From JAJKJG01 sp036389455 (GTDB lineage Bacteria > Pseudomonadota > Alphaproteobacteria > Rhizobiales > Beijerinckiaceae), in assembly GCA_036389455.1 (NCBI GenBank), contig DASVPW010000210.1:7489-71488 (forward strand): a stretch of 64,000 bases of DNA, read 5' to 3'. The translations under genes and the position numbers were made by a program. The notes under the pieces were generated by a model, which saw nothing but the letters and a program-made list of their open reading frames with translations, did not search any database and had not been told where the DNA came from. Shown in pieces: positions 15,421 through 23,415 of the stretch. Numbering within the stretch: position 1 is the first letter of the stretch; each line of letters begins with the position of its first letter.

Positions 15421-16289
15421 TTCACCCCCGCCATCCGCTCCAGCACGGCGCAGACCGCCGCCGTGTCCTCGCCGGCCCGCTCGGCGACCGCCGCGTCGTA
15501 GATCGGCTGCGTCGCGTCGAAGAGCGGCGTCGGGGAGCCGAGGGCGCGGGCGAAGGCGCCGATGACGGCCATGTCCTTCGCCCACGTGCCGAGCCGCATG
15601 GTGGCGGGCTCGTAGCGGCCCTCGGCCATCATCGGGGCGCGCAGCTCGAAGACCCGCGAGCTTCCGGCGCCGGCGCCGACGAGCTCGACCACCTGATCTG
15701 GGTTAAGCCCCGCCTTCATGCCGAGCACCATCGCCTCGGCCGAGGCGACGTTGTGGATCGCGACGAGGAGGTTCGCGACGAACTTCATGCGGCTGCCGTT
15801 GCCATAAGGGCCGAGGTTTTCGGTGCGACGGGCGAAGCCGTCGAAGAGCGGCCGGTGCCGCTCGATCTCGGCAGCGTCGCCGCTCGCGTAGACGACGAGG
15901 TCGCGCGTCTTCGCCTGCGCCCCCGTGCCGCTCAGCGGGCAGTCGAGGGCGACGTGGCCGGCGGCCCCAAGAATGCGCTCGACGGCGAGCTTGTCGTCGA
16001 GGGCGAGCGTGCTGGTCTCGATGACGACGCTGCGGCCGGGCGCGCTTTGCGCAATCCCTTCGGCGACCCCGATAGCTGCCGCGGGGGAAGGGAGGCTCGT
16101 CAGGACCGTCGGCGCTTCGCGCACGACCGCCGCAAGGCTCTCCACCGCCTCGACGCCGTCCGCGGCGGCCTCGGCGCGTCGCTCCGGCTCCCTGTCGAAG
16201 CCGACGACCCGCCACCCCGCCGCGACGAGGTTGCGGGCGATCGCCCCGCCCATGATCCCGAGCCCAACGATGCCGACGACGTTTTGCAT
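15363..16289 (-). CDS. NAD(P)-dependent beta-hydroxyacid dehydrogenase (3-HIBADH family)
   Basis: This is a 308-residue protein. The N-terminal Rossmann motif is GIVGLGIMGGAIARNLVAAGW, the substrate-site segment is DCPLSGTGAQAKT, and the catalytic lysine region GNGSRMKFVANLLVAIHNVASAEA holds the Lys of the G-x-x-x-K-x-x-N motif. The family oxidises 3-hydroxyisobutyrate, tartronate semialdehyde or similar acids. ATG 16289 gives the normal start. The last ~19 residues (SSSPRLRGEADSPKASG) are encoded by the palindromic repeat, so the natural stop was probably lost or replaced when the element arrived. It is divergent from a paralogue of the same family. Confidence 0.88.
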   Translation of the reverse strand: MQNVVGIVGLGIMGGAIARNLVAAGWRVVGFDREPERRAEAAADGVEAVESLAAVVREAPTVLTSLPSPAAAIGVAEGIAQSAPGRSVVIETSTLALDDKLAVERILGAAGHVALDCPLSGTGAQAKTRDLVVYASGDAAEIERHRPLFDGFARRTENLGPYGNGSRMKFVANLLVAIHNVASAEAMVLGMKAGLNPDQVVELVGAGAGSSRVFELRAPMMAEGRYEPATMRLGTWAKDMAVIGAFARALGSPTPLFDATQPIYDAAVAERAGEDTAAVCAVLERMAGVKRSSSPRLRGEADSPKASG

Positions 16290-16376
16290 GAGTCCCTCGC
16301 TGCGCGGCGCGTTGGCAGCCCCTGTCGCGCGTGATACTCGTCCGCCCGCCACGGGTCGATAAGGGACTTAAAGAGG

Positions 16377-17291
16377 ATGCGCGTCGGCGTCGCCGGGCTC
16401 GGGCGGATGGGCAGCGCCATCGCCGAGCGGCTGAAGGAGGTCGGGCACGACCTCGTGGTCTGGAACCGCTCCCCGGAGAAGACGAAACCCTTCGCGGACG
16501 CCGGCGCCGAGGCGGCCGGGAGCCCGGCGGCGCTCGCGCGGCGCGCCGAGGCGGTTATCACCATCCTGACCGACGCCCAAGCCATCGATGCGGTCTACCG
16601 CGGCCCATCCGGGATCCTCGCAGGCGACATCAACCAAAAACTCGTCGTCGACATGAGCACGGTCCAGCCCGAGACCGAGGTCGCGCTCGCGCAGGACGTG
16701 CGGGCGAAGGGCGCGGCCTTCGTCGAGTGCCCGGTCGGCGGCACCGTCGGGCCGGCGCGGGCCGGCAAGCTCATCGGCTTGGCCGGCGGCGAGGCCGCCG
16801 ACATCGAGCGCGCCCGTCCGATCCTTGAAGCCTTATGCCGGCGGCTCGAGCACGCGGGCCCGGTCGGGGCGGGCGCGAGCCTGAAGCTCGCCATCAACCT
16901 GCCGCTCCTCGTGTTTTATCAGGCGCTCGGCGAGGCCTATACCCTGTGCCGCCACCTCGGGCGCGACCCGGCCTGGCTCATGGACCTCTTCGCCGACACC
17001 TCCGGCGGGCCGAACATCCTGAAGGTTCGCGGGCCGAACATCGCCAAGGCCCTCTCCGGCCAGGACCCCGGCCCCGCCGCCTTCAGCGTCGATTCGATCC
17101 GCAAGGACCTGCGCACGATGATCGCCGAGGCGAAGCGGAGGGGTGCGACGCTCCCCTTGGTCGAGCGCACGCTCGCCGTCTTCGACGAGGCCGCGAAGGA
17201 AGGCTGGGGCGGCCGCGACGGCGCGACTCTTCCGGCCTTCTGGCCGGGTCGCGCGGAGTCCCGGCAGGCCGTCACAGGGAGACGGGAATGA
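16377..17291 (+). CDS. NAD(P)-dependent beta-hydroxyacid dehydrogenase (3-HIBADH family), second copy
   Basis: This is a 304-residue protein with Rossmann motif GVAGLGRMGSAIAERLKEVGH, ECPVGGTVGPARAGKL and the catalytic-lysine motif GAGASLKLAINLPLLVFYQALGEA. It is clearly diverged from the neighbour at 15363-16289, so not a recent duplication. ATG 16377 follows AAAGAGG. Its stop overlaps the start of the GST-like gene by 4 bases (ATGA), indicating one operon. Likely substrates are 2-hydroxymethyl or 3-hydroxy acids. Confidence 0.88.
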   Translation: MRVGVAGLGRMGSAIAERLKEVGHDLVVWNRSPEKTKPFADAGAEAAGSPAALARRAEAVITILTDAQAIDAVYRGPSGILAGDINQKLVVDMSTVQPETEVALAQDVRAKGAAFVECPVGGTVGPARAGKLIGLAGGEAADIERARPILEALCRRLEHAGPVGAGASLKLAINLPLLVFYQALGEAYTLCRHLGRDPAWLMDLFADTSGGPNILKVRGPNIAKALSGQDPGPAAFSVDSIRKDLRTMIAEAKRRGATLPLVERTLAVFDEAAKEGWGGRDGATLPAFWPGRAESRQAVTGRRE

Positions 17292-17938
17292 AGCTCTACG
17301 GCTTTTGGCGCTCGCTCGCGACGCTCCGGGTGCGCATCGTCCTCAACCTCAAGGGCGTCGCGGCCGAGGAGACGATGATCGACCTCCAGGCCGGCGTGCA
17401 GCACTCGCCCGCGTACCGGGCCGTCAATCCGCAAGGCGTCTTGCCCGCCCTCCTCGACGGCGAGGGCCCGCCGCTGTTCCAGTCCCTCGCCATCTGCGAG
17501 TACCTCGACGAGCGCTTTCCTCAACCGCCGCTCCTGCCCTCCGACCTGCGCGGACGCGCGCGGGTGCGCGGCCTCGCCCAGATCGTCGCCTGCGATTCCC
17601 ACCCGCTGATCGTGCCGCGCATCCGCGAGTTCCTGGAGCGGGAGTTCGGCCTCTCCGAGGCGCAGCGCCTCGCCTGGTGCCGGCACTGGCTCGGCGAGGG
17701 CCTTTCCGCCATCGAGGCGCATCTCGCGGAAGCCGAGACAGGCACTTATTGTCACGGCGACGCCGTGACCCTCGCGGACGTCTGCCTCGTCAGCCTCGCC
17801 GTGGGCTATCGCCACTACTTCCAGGGCCGGGTCGAGGATTTCCCGAGGTGCGCCGCGGTGGTGGAGCGCTGCTTGGCCCAAGACGCCTTCGCCCGGGCGC
17901 ATCCCCTTCGCCAACCGGGCGCCCCGAAGGCCGCCTAA
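17288..17938 (+). CDS. Glutathione S-transferase family protein, maleylacetoacetate-isomerase-like
   Basis: This is a 216-residue GST-fold protein. The N-terminal thioredoxin-like domain begins MKLYGFWRSLATLRVRIVLNLKG, with Ser9 in the zeta-class position, then VNPQGVLPALLDGEGPPLFQSLAICEYLDE containing the cis-Pro and the Gln-Ser glutathione contacts. The helical C-terminal domain has the zeta-like CDSHPLIVPRI segment. Zeta GSTs isomerise maleylacetoacetate or maleylpyruvate in aromatic-ring catabolism, which fits the surroundings; that role is inferred. It is coupled to the upstream dehydrogenase and overlaps the tail of the convergent Gfo/Idh gene by 4 bases. Confidence 0.85.
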   Translation: MKLYGFWRSLATLRVRIVLNLKGVAAEETMIDLQAGVQHSPAYRAVNPQGVLPALLDGEGPPLFQSLAICEYLDERFPQPPLLPSDLRGRARVRGLAQIVACDSHPLIVPRIREFLEREFGLSEAQRLAWCRHWLGEGLSAIEAHLAEAETGTYCHGDAVTLADVCLVSLAVGYRHYFQGRVEDFPRCAAVVERCLAQDAFARAHPLRQPGAPKAA

Positions 17939-18930
17939 CCCGCGATCCTGACCGGCGCGTTCGTCGCGGCGGAGCGACAGATCGCCTCCAGCGCCGCGAT
18001 GTTGGCGACCTTCTGTTCGTCGGTGAAGGGGTAGTCGTCCTTGCCCTCGGCGGCGCGGGCAAAGGCTTCGAGGTTTGCCCGCACCGCGTCGGTCCACTCG
18101 TAGCGGACGGCCTCCCGGCGCCCGTCGCGATGCTGGAGCGTGAGCGTCGCGGGACCCGGCGTGTCGGGGTGGGTCTCGTTCACCACCTCGACCCAGGCGT
18201 CCGACCCGAAGACGGTGAAGCGCAGGTAGAGCGGCGTCACCAGGATCGCGTTGAGGTAGGCCGTGGGCCCGGAGGCGAAGCGCAGGTGCACCGAGATCAC
18301 GTCGCCGTTGTCCGGATAGGCGACCCGGCTCGTCGTGGCCGCGTAGGCCTCCTCGGCCGGGCCGAACAGCTCGACGAAGAGGTCGGTGAGATGGATGCCC
18401 ATGGCGGTCATGCCGGCCGCCGGCGCGTCCTTCGGCGAGGCGCGCCAGTCGCCGGGCGGCACGTTCGCGAGCTTGTCGTGCGAGAAATTCGCCTCGGCGT
18501 GCATGACCGTGCCGAGTGTCCCATCTCGAACGAGGCGCCGCACGTGCGCGAGCGCCGGCTCGAAGCGCCGCTCGTGGCCGATGCCGAGGACGACGCCGGC
18601 CTTCCGGCACGCCTCGACCGAGCGCTCGGCGTCAGCGCGATTGAGCGCCAGCGGCTTCTCGCAGAACACGTGCTTCCCGGCTTCCGCCGCCGTCAGCACC
18701 TGGGCCGTGTGGAGCGAGTGCGGCGTGCACAGGATCACTGCGTCGATCGCGGGGTCGCGCAGCGCCTCTGCCAAGTTGGTGGTGAAGGCGAGGCCGTGCT
18801 CGGCTGCGAAGCCCGCATGGGCCGGGTTCGTCTCGACGGCGGTCGTGACGGCGAGCGCGTCCGAGCCCTTCATGCGGCGCACGATGTGCTTGCCCCACCA
18901 GCCGAGGCCGGCGACCGCTGCGCGAATCAT
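17935..18930 (-). CDS. Gfo/Idh/MocA family oxidoreductase
   Basis: This is a 331-residue protein with a Rossmann N-terminus (AAVAGLGWWGKHIVRRMKG), CTPHSLHTAQ, the conserved EKPLALN motif with catalytic Lys, and a C-terminal alpha/beta domain with MGIHLTDLFVELFGP holding the H-x-x-D pair. It oxidises a polyol, sugar or cyclic alcohol with NAD(P). Its start overlaps the flavin reductase stop (ATGA), so the two are translated together. Confidence 0.88.
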   Translation of the reverse strand: MIRAAVAGLGWWGKHIVRRMKGSDALAVTTAVETNPAHAGFAAEHGLAFTTNLAEALRDPAIDAVILCTPHSLHTAQVLTAAEAGKHVFCEKPLALNRADAERSVEACRKAGVVLGIGHERRFEPALAHVRRLVRDGTLGTVMHAEANFSHDKLANVPPGDWRASPKDAPAAGMTAMGIHLTDLFVELFGPAEEAYAATTSRVAYPDNGDVISVHLRFASGPTAYLNAILVTPLYLRFTVFGSDAWVEVVNETHPDTPGPATLTLQHRDGRREAVRYEWTDAVRANLEAFARAAEGKDDYPFTDEQKVANIAALEAICRSAATNAPVRIAG

Positions 18931-19454
18931 CGTCCCTCGTGCCGCACGGGGCTAAGCGGGTGCGCGCAGTAGCGCCCGGCGCTGAAGACCAGCGGCTCGC
19001 CGTCCCTGTGGCTCGCCCGGTGGACCCGGCCGAGGAAGATCACGTGGTCGCCGCCGTCCATGGTCGCATGGGTGCTGCACTCGAAGGCCGCGAGCGTGCC
19101 CGGCAGGAGCGGGCAGCCGCCGAGGCCGGGAGCGTGCGCGAGCGCGTCGAACTTGTCGCGCCGCGGAATCGAGAAATGCCGCGCGAGCGCGACTTGCCCC
19201 GCTTCCAGCACGTTCACGGCGAAAAACCCCGCTTTCAGGAAGCTCGAGAGCGACGGCGCGTGCTGCTTGAGGCTCCATAGCACCAGGGGCGGCTCCAGGG
19301 ACACCGCCGAGAAGGAGTTCGCGGTCAGCCCCTCGAGCTTGCCTTCGGGCGTGCGCGTCGTGATGACCGTGACCCCGGTGGCGAAACGCCCGAGCGCGGT
19401 GCGGAACGAGCGCTGGTTTCCCGGATCGGGCTCGAACGAGACATTATGGATCAT
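18927..19454 (-). CDS. Flavin reductase domain protein
   Basis: This is a 175-residue protein of the flavin-reductase-like FMN-binding family: FRTALGRFATGVTVITTR, GLTANSFSAVSLEPPLVLWSL, FFAVNVLEAGQ and GGDHVIFLGRV. It makes reduced flavin for a two-component monooxygenase, or acts on its own. No oxygenase large subunit is adjacent; the only flavoprotein hydroxylase in the window (7326) is of the single-component type. It is divergent from the LysR gene, the classic layout for LysR control. Confidence 0.9.
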   Translation of the reverse strand: MIHNVSFEPDPGNQRSFRTALGRFATGVTVITTRTPEGKLEGLTANSFSAVSLEPPLVLWSLKQHAPSLSSFLKAGFFAVNVLEAGQVALARHFSIPRRDKFDALAHAPGLGGCPLLPGTLAAFECSTHATMDGGDHVIFLGRVHRASHRDGEPLVFSAGRYCAHPLSPVRHEGR

Positions 19455-19555
19455 CGCGGCCGGGCACCCATGGCACGGAAAGCCTATGGCATGGAGGTCA
19501 CCAGCTGAAATAATATGACCTGCTGATTTCGATCATAAAAACGGATGGTTCCCTC
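19455..19555. promoter_or_regulatory. Divergent flavin reductase / LysR control region
   Basis: The 101-base gap contains the only AT-rich patch nearby. Two inverted repeats are seen: AGGTCA (19495-19500) with TGACCT (19516-19521), and GAAAT (19507-19511) with ATTTC (19526-19530). TATTAT on the minus strand (19510-19515) could be the flavin reductase -10 box. A LysR-type regulator encoded at 19556 would be expected to bind here; the site assignment is inferred. Confidence 0.4.
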
Positions 19556-20503
19556 GTGAGCGGCAGCTTCCGCGATATGCGGCTCTTCGTGGCGGCCTAC
19601 GAGGAGCGCTCCTTCACGGCCGCGGCGGCGCGCGAGAACGCGACCCAGTCGGGCGTCTCGCAGCACATCCGTAAGCTCGAGGAGAGCCTTCGGGTGAATC
19701 TCTTCGCCCGCGACAGGGGCCGGGTGGCCCCGACACCCGCGGGCGACAGCTATTACCAGCGCTGCATCGAGGTGCTGCGCGCCCACGAGGCCGCCGGCCG
19801 GGCCGTCCAGGCCTACGCCCGGGGGCTCGACGGCGACATCGTCGTCGGGTTGATGCCGACCATGACGCGCTGTGCGCTCGCGCCGGTGCTCGCCGCCTTC
19901 ATCGAGGCGCATCCGAACGTCGCCGTGCGGGTGGTCGAGGGCTACAGCGCGGCCCTGACCCAGCAGGTCCAGGCGGGCGAGCTCGATTTCGCCGTCGTCC
20001 CGGCCTTTTCCGGCGCGCCAGGCCTCAAGAGCCGCCTGTTCCTGCGCACCCCCGAGCTTCTCGTCTCGGGCTCGGGCTCGCGCTTGAGCCACGGAGAGGC
20101 GGTGCGCCTCGCCGACCTCGGGCGGCTGAAGCTCGTCGTGCCGTCCCGGGCGAACACCCGCCGCAACCTCCTCGAGACCTACTTCGCCTCGAACGGCGTC
20201 GAGATCGAGCGCCTCATCGAGCTCGACGCCATGCTCGGCACCCTCGACTTCGTCCGCCGCACCGGCTGGATGACAATCCTCCCCGCCATCATGATGGCCG
20301 ACGGCGGCGAGCCGCGCCTCTTCACTGTGAACCGCATCGCCGACCCGCCCTTCACCCTCGACCTCGTCCTCATCGAACCCTCCCGCCGGCCGATGTCGCC
20401 CGCCGCAGAGGCCTTCCTCGCGATGCTCGAAGAGGAGAGCGCCGCGCTCGACGCCCGATGGGGCGAAGACGCAGGCGGCCGCACCTCCGACCCGCGGCAT
20501 TGA
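19556..20503 (+). CDS. LysR-type transcriptional regulator
   Basis: This is a 315-residue regulator. The N-terminal winged helix-turn-helix (MRLFVAAYEERSFTAAAARENATQSGVSQHIRKLEESL) leads into the linker helix, then the periplasmic-binding-protein-like effector domain from about residue 93 (GDIVVGLMPTMTRCALAPVL). It starts with GTG 19556. Effector domains of this type bind small aromatic or carboxylic inducers. It likely controls the divergent flavin reductase-Gfo/Idh pair and possibly the downstream CoA-ester lyase, 64 bases after its stop. Confidence 0.93.
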   Translation: MSGSFRDMRLFVAAYEERSFTAAAARENATQSGVSQHIRKLEESLRVNLFARDRGRVAPTPAGDSYYQRCIEVLRAHEAAGRAVQAYARGLDGDIVVGLMPTMTRCALAPVLAAFIEAHPNVAVRVVEGYSAALTQQVQAGELDFAVVPAFSGAPGLKSRLFLRTPELLVSGSGSRLSHGEAVRLADLGRLKLVVPSRANTRRNLLETYFASNGVEIERLIELDAMLGTLDFVRRTGWMTILPAIMMADGGEPRLFTVNRIADPPFTLDLVLIEPSRRPMSPAAEAFLAMLEEESAALDARWGEDAGGRTSDPRH

Positions 20504-20567
20504 AAGTTCCATCGCCGCGAAAAGCCGCGTAGTAGCCGGCTGTCCCGATCCGCTGGAAGAAAGCGAC

Positions 20568-21446
20568 ATGCCCGACATCCGCCCCCGCCGCAGCGTGCTC
20601 TACATGCCGGGCGCCAACGCCCGCGCCCTGGAGAAGGCGCGCACCCTCCCGGCCGATGGGATCATCATCGACCTCGAGGATGCGGTCGCGCCGGAGGCGA
20701 AGGCGGCGGCCCGCACCCAGGTCGCTGCAGCCGTCGCCCAGGGAGGGTACGGCCACCGCGAGGTGGTGATCCGGGTGAACGCCCCCGACACTCTCTGGGG
20801 CGAGGACGACCTCAGGGCGGCGGCGGGAGCCGGGCCGGACGCGATCCTGATCCCGAAGGTGTCCGACGCCGCGACGCTCACCTCCATCGGGCATCGCCTG
20901 CGCCGCCTCGGCGCGCCGGAGGCGATCCGGGTCTGGGCCATGATCGAGACCCCGCTCGCGATCCTGCGCTGCGAGGAGATCGCCCGCGCGGCGCGCGACG
21001 TCGACACGCGCCTATCCTGCTTCGTCATGGGGACGAACGATCTCGCCAAGGAGACTCGCGCGCGCCTCGTCCCCGGCCGTGCCCCGATGCTGCCGTGGCT
21101 CGGCGCCGCCGTCGCGGCGGCGCGGGCGCACGGCCTCGACATCCTCGACGGCGTCTACAACGGGCTTCAGGACGAGGCGGGATTGCGGGCCGAGTGCGAG
21201 CAGGGCCGCGATCTCGGATTCGACGGCAAAACCCTGATCCATCCGAACCAGATCGGTCCCGCCAACGAGATCTTCGCGCCGCCGGACGAGGAGGTCGAGC
21301 ACGCCCGCGCCGTCATCGCGGCGTTCGCCCGGCCCGAGAACCAGGGCAAGGGCGTGATCTCGCTCGAGGGCCGCATGGTCGAGCGCATGCATGCCGAGAT
21401 CGCCCGGCGCACGGTGGCACTCGCCGAGGCGATCCGAGGCCGGTAG
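20568..21446 (+). CDS. HpcH/HpaI-type CoA-ester lyase (CitE-like)
   Basis: This is a 292-residue TIM-barrel enzyme. RRSVLYMPGANARALEKA, the metal-site segment GIIIDLEDAVAPEAK, VIRVNAPDT, the IETPLAILRCEEIA strand with a metal-binding Glu, FVMGTNDLAKET and KTLIHPNQI are all typical of CitE/malyl-CoA-lyase relatives. It needs Mg2+ and cleaves or condenses 3-hydroxyacyl-CoA esters such as malyl-CoA or citramalyl-CoA. It lacks the extra elements of dedicated malyl-CoA lyases, so the exact ester is open. It could supply the final step for the surrounding catabolic genes. Confidence 0.88.
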   Translation: MPDIRPRRSVLYMPGANARALEKARTLPADGIIIDLEDAVAPEAKAAARTQVAAAVAQGGYGHREVVIRVNAPDTLWGEDDLRAAAGAGPDAILIPKVSDAATLTSIGHRLRRLGAPEAIRVWAMIETPLAILRCEEIARAARDVDTRLSCFVMGTNDLAKETRARLVPGRAPMLPWLGAAVAAARAHGLDILDGVYNGLQDEAGLRAECEQGRDLGFDGKTLIHPNQIGPANEIFAPPDEEVEHARAVIAAFARPENQGKGVISLEGRMVERMHAEIARRTVALAEAIRGR

Positions 21447-21467
21447 CTCTCTCTCCTTTGCGCGCCG

Positions 21468-22688
21468 TCACTTCCTGACGAGCGGGCACCGCGACCTGTC
21501 GAGCGGCTGGAACGCCTCCGCGCCCGGCACCGTTGCGACGAGCCGATAGAGGTCCCACGGACCCTGCGATTCCGACGGCTTCTTGACCTCGAACAGGTGC
21601 ATGTCGTGGACCATGCGCCCGTCCTCGCGGATGCGGCCGTCCCTGGCGAAGAAGTCGTTGATCGGCGCCGCCTTCATGGCCTTCATGACGGCGCCGGTCT
21701 CGTCCGTGCCGGCCGCCTGCACGGCCTTGAGATAGTGCGTGGTCGCCGAATAGAGGCCGGCCTGGGACATGTTCGGCATCTTGCCGGTGCGCTCGAAGAA
21801 GCGCTTCGACCAGGTGCGGGTGTCGTCGTCGAGGTCCCAGTAGAAGGCTTCCGTGAGGAGCATGCCCTGCGCCGTCTGGAGGCCGAGGCTTTTGACGTCG
21901 TTGACGTAGACGAGGAGGCCCGCGAGGCTCTGCCCGGCCCGCGTCAGCCCGAACTCGGCGGCCTGCTTGATGGCGTTCGTGGTATCGGTGCCGGCGTTCG
22001 CGAGCCCGACCACCTTGGCCTTCGAGCCTTGTGCCTGGAGCAGGAAGGACGAGAAGTCGGCGGTGTTGAGGGGTGCCCGCACGGAGCCGACCACCTGCCC
22101 GCCGTTCGCCTTGACGACCTCGGCCGTGTCGCGCTCGAGCTCGTGCCCGAAGGCGTAGTCGGCCGTGATGAAGAACCATGAGTCGCCGCCGCGCTTCACC
22201 GTCGCCTGCCCGGTCGTGCGGGCGAGCGAATAGGTGTCGTAGGTGTAGTGCACGGAGACCGGCGTGCAGGCCTCGTTGGTGATGCGCACCGCCCCCGGCC
22301 CGTTCAGCACCACGATCCGGTTCTTCTCTCTTGCGACCTCGATCACGGCGAGCGCGGTCGCGGAGGCCGCGACGTCGAGGATGGCGTCGACCCCGCCACG
22401 GTCGAACCACTCCCGCGCGGTGTTCGCCGCGATGTCAGGCTTGTTCTGGTGGTCGGCGAAGACGACCTCGACGGGCTTTCCCAGCACCCTGCCGCCGAAA
22501 TCCTCGACCGCCATGCGGGCCGCCGTCACGCTGCCGGTGCCGGTGATGTCCGAGTAGAGGCTCGTCATGTCGAGGACGAGTCCGATCCGGACCACATCGT
22601 TCGAAACCGCTCCCGGCGCAGGCGCCTGCGCCTGCGCCGGCACGACGGCGGCAAGGCACGCGCCGAGGACGGCGGCGAGGGTCTTCAT
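21468..22688 (-). CDS. Orphan LivK-type substrate-binding protein
   Basis: This is a 406-residue type 1 periplasmic binding protein. The signal peptide MKTLAAVLGACLAAVVPAQAQA is followed by VRIGLVLDMTSLYSDITGTGSVTAARMAVEDFGG. The ATG at 22688 is favoured over one six bases upstream because GGAGG then lies at the right distance. There is no permease or ATPase gene beside it, so it may serve the livHMGF transporter 8 kb away or act with a remote system. It converges on the CoA-ester lyase gene with 21 bases between stops. Confidence 0.9.
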   Translation of the reverse strand: MKTLAAVLGACLAAVVPAQAQAPAPGAVSNDVVRIGLVLDMTSLYSDITGTGSVTAARMAVEDFGGRVLGKPVEVVFADHQNKPDIAANTAREWFDRGGVDAILDVAASATALAVIEVAREKNRIVVLNGPGAVRITNEACTPVSVHYTYDTYSLARTTGQATVKRGGDSWFFITADYAFGHELERDTAEVVKANGGQVVGSVRAPLNTADFSSFLLQAQGSKAKVVGLANAGTDTTNAIKQAAEFGLTRAGQSLAGLLVYVNDVKSLGLQTAQGMLLTEAFYWDLDDDTRTWSKRFFERTGKMPNMSQAGLYSATTHYLKAVQAAGTDETGAVMKAMKAAPINDFFARDGRIREDGRMVHDMHLFEVKKPSESQGPWDLYRLVATVPGAEAFQPLDRSRCPLVRK

Positions 22689-22865
22689 GGGCATCCTCCC
22701 TTGAGCCGAAAGCTCTGCTCTCCCGCACGGGGGCGCTCTTGCGGGATTCGTTGCCGAACCGGCACGGATTTGCAAGGAAGCGCGGCTTGGCCCCGTCCGG
22801 GACAGCCGCGATCCTAACTCAGGACACCGGAGGCCGCCCGGGGCGGCTTCGCTCGCGGGCCTTGG

Positions 22866-23264
22866 TCATTGGCCTTCGACGGCGTATCGGCGGAACGTCG
22901 CGTACTTCTGCCCGATCTTCAGGGCCGCTTGGTAATCGGCGCCATTGTACCAGGACTTCAGCGCGTCCATGCTCTCCCAGGCCTGGATCGTGACCCGCTT
23001 CGGCGGCGTGCCTTCGATGGCCTCCACGGGCTTCGCTCCGACGCCTGCGGCGCCTCCGATGGCGACGAACTTGGCTCCGGAGCTCCTGACGGTCGCCTGC
23101 GCCTTCGGCGCGAACTCCTTGCCGTAGTTTTCCGGATCGGTGACGTCGATCTCGCTGATCAGATAGACCATCGGCTTGGACTGGGCATGGAGGCTCTGGA
23201 CGGCGACGGCGCCGAAGCCGATGCCGGCGAGCATCGACAGCGTCACTGCGAGGTGAGTTCTCAT
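22866..23264 (-). CDS. Exported DUF1330 domain protein
   Basis: This is a 132-residue protein with a Sec signal peptide (MRTHLAVTLSMLAGIGFGAVAVQSLHAQ, cut near Ala-Gln at 27-28) followed by a DUF1330 ferredoxin-like domain: VYLISEIDVTDPENYGKEFAPKAQATV and the tail MDALKSWYNGADYQAALKIGQKYATFR. The family has no proven function; it resembles ABM/dabb folds. The 177 bases downstream (22689-22865) hold a GC hairpin GCCGCCC/GGGCGGC but no gene. It is divergent from the MFS gene across a perfect dyad. Confidence 0.85.
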   Translation of the reverse strand: MRTHLAVTLSMLAGIGFGAVAVQSLHAQSKPMVYLISEIDVTDPENYGKEFAPKAQATVRSSGAKFVAIGGAAGVGAKPVEAIEGTPPKRVTIQAWESMDALKSWYNGADYQAALKIGQKYATFRRYAVEGQ

Positions 23265-23309
23265 CGTATCCCTCCTTCGCCTGCGGAAGCGGGCCAGAGG
23301 ATGGTAGCA

Positions 23310-23332
23310 CGGGCTGACGTAACGTCAGCCCG
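23310..23332. promoter_or_regulatory. Perfect 23-base dyad between divergent genes
   Basis: CGGGCTGACGT (23310-23320) and ACGTCAGCCCG (23322-23332) are exact reverse complements around a single A. It lies 45 bases upstream of the DUF1330 start and 83 upstream of the MFS start. The size and symmetry fit a homodimeric repressor operator (TetR/MarR-like length) more than a terminator, since no T run follows and both flanking genes point away. Confidence 0.55.
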
Positions 23333-23415
23333 CAACCGGACACCCGCCCTGGCGGATTGGGGCACCGGCCCATAATGAGGCGGCGCCCGGCTGTGCCCGT
23401 TCGGGGAGGTTGTGC

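Noticed and set aside
15363..17291. Recent duplication of the two 3-HIBADH-like genes
   Set aside because: The proteins share the fold and motifs but differ throughout, so they are old paralogues or separately acquired.
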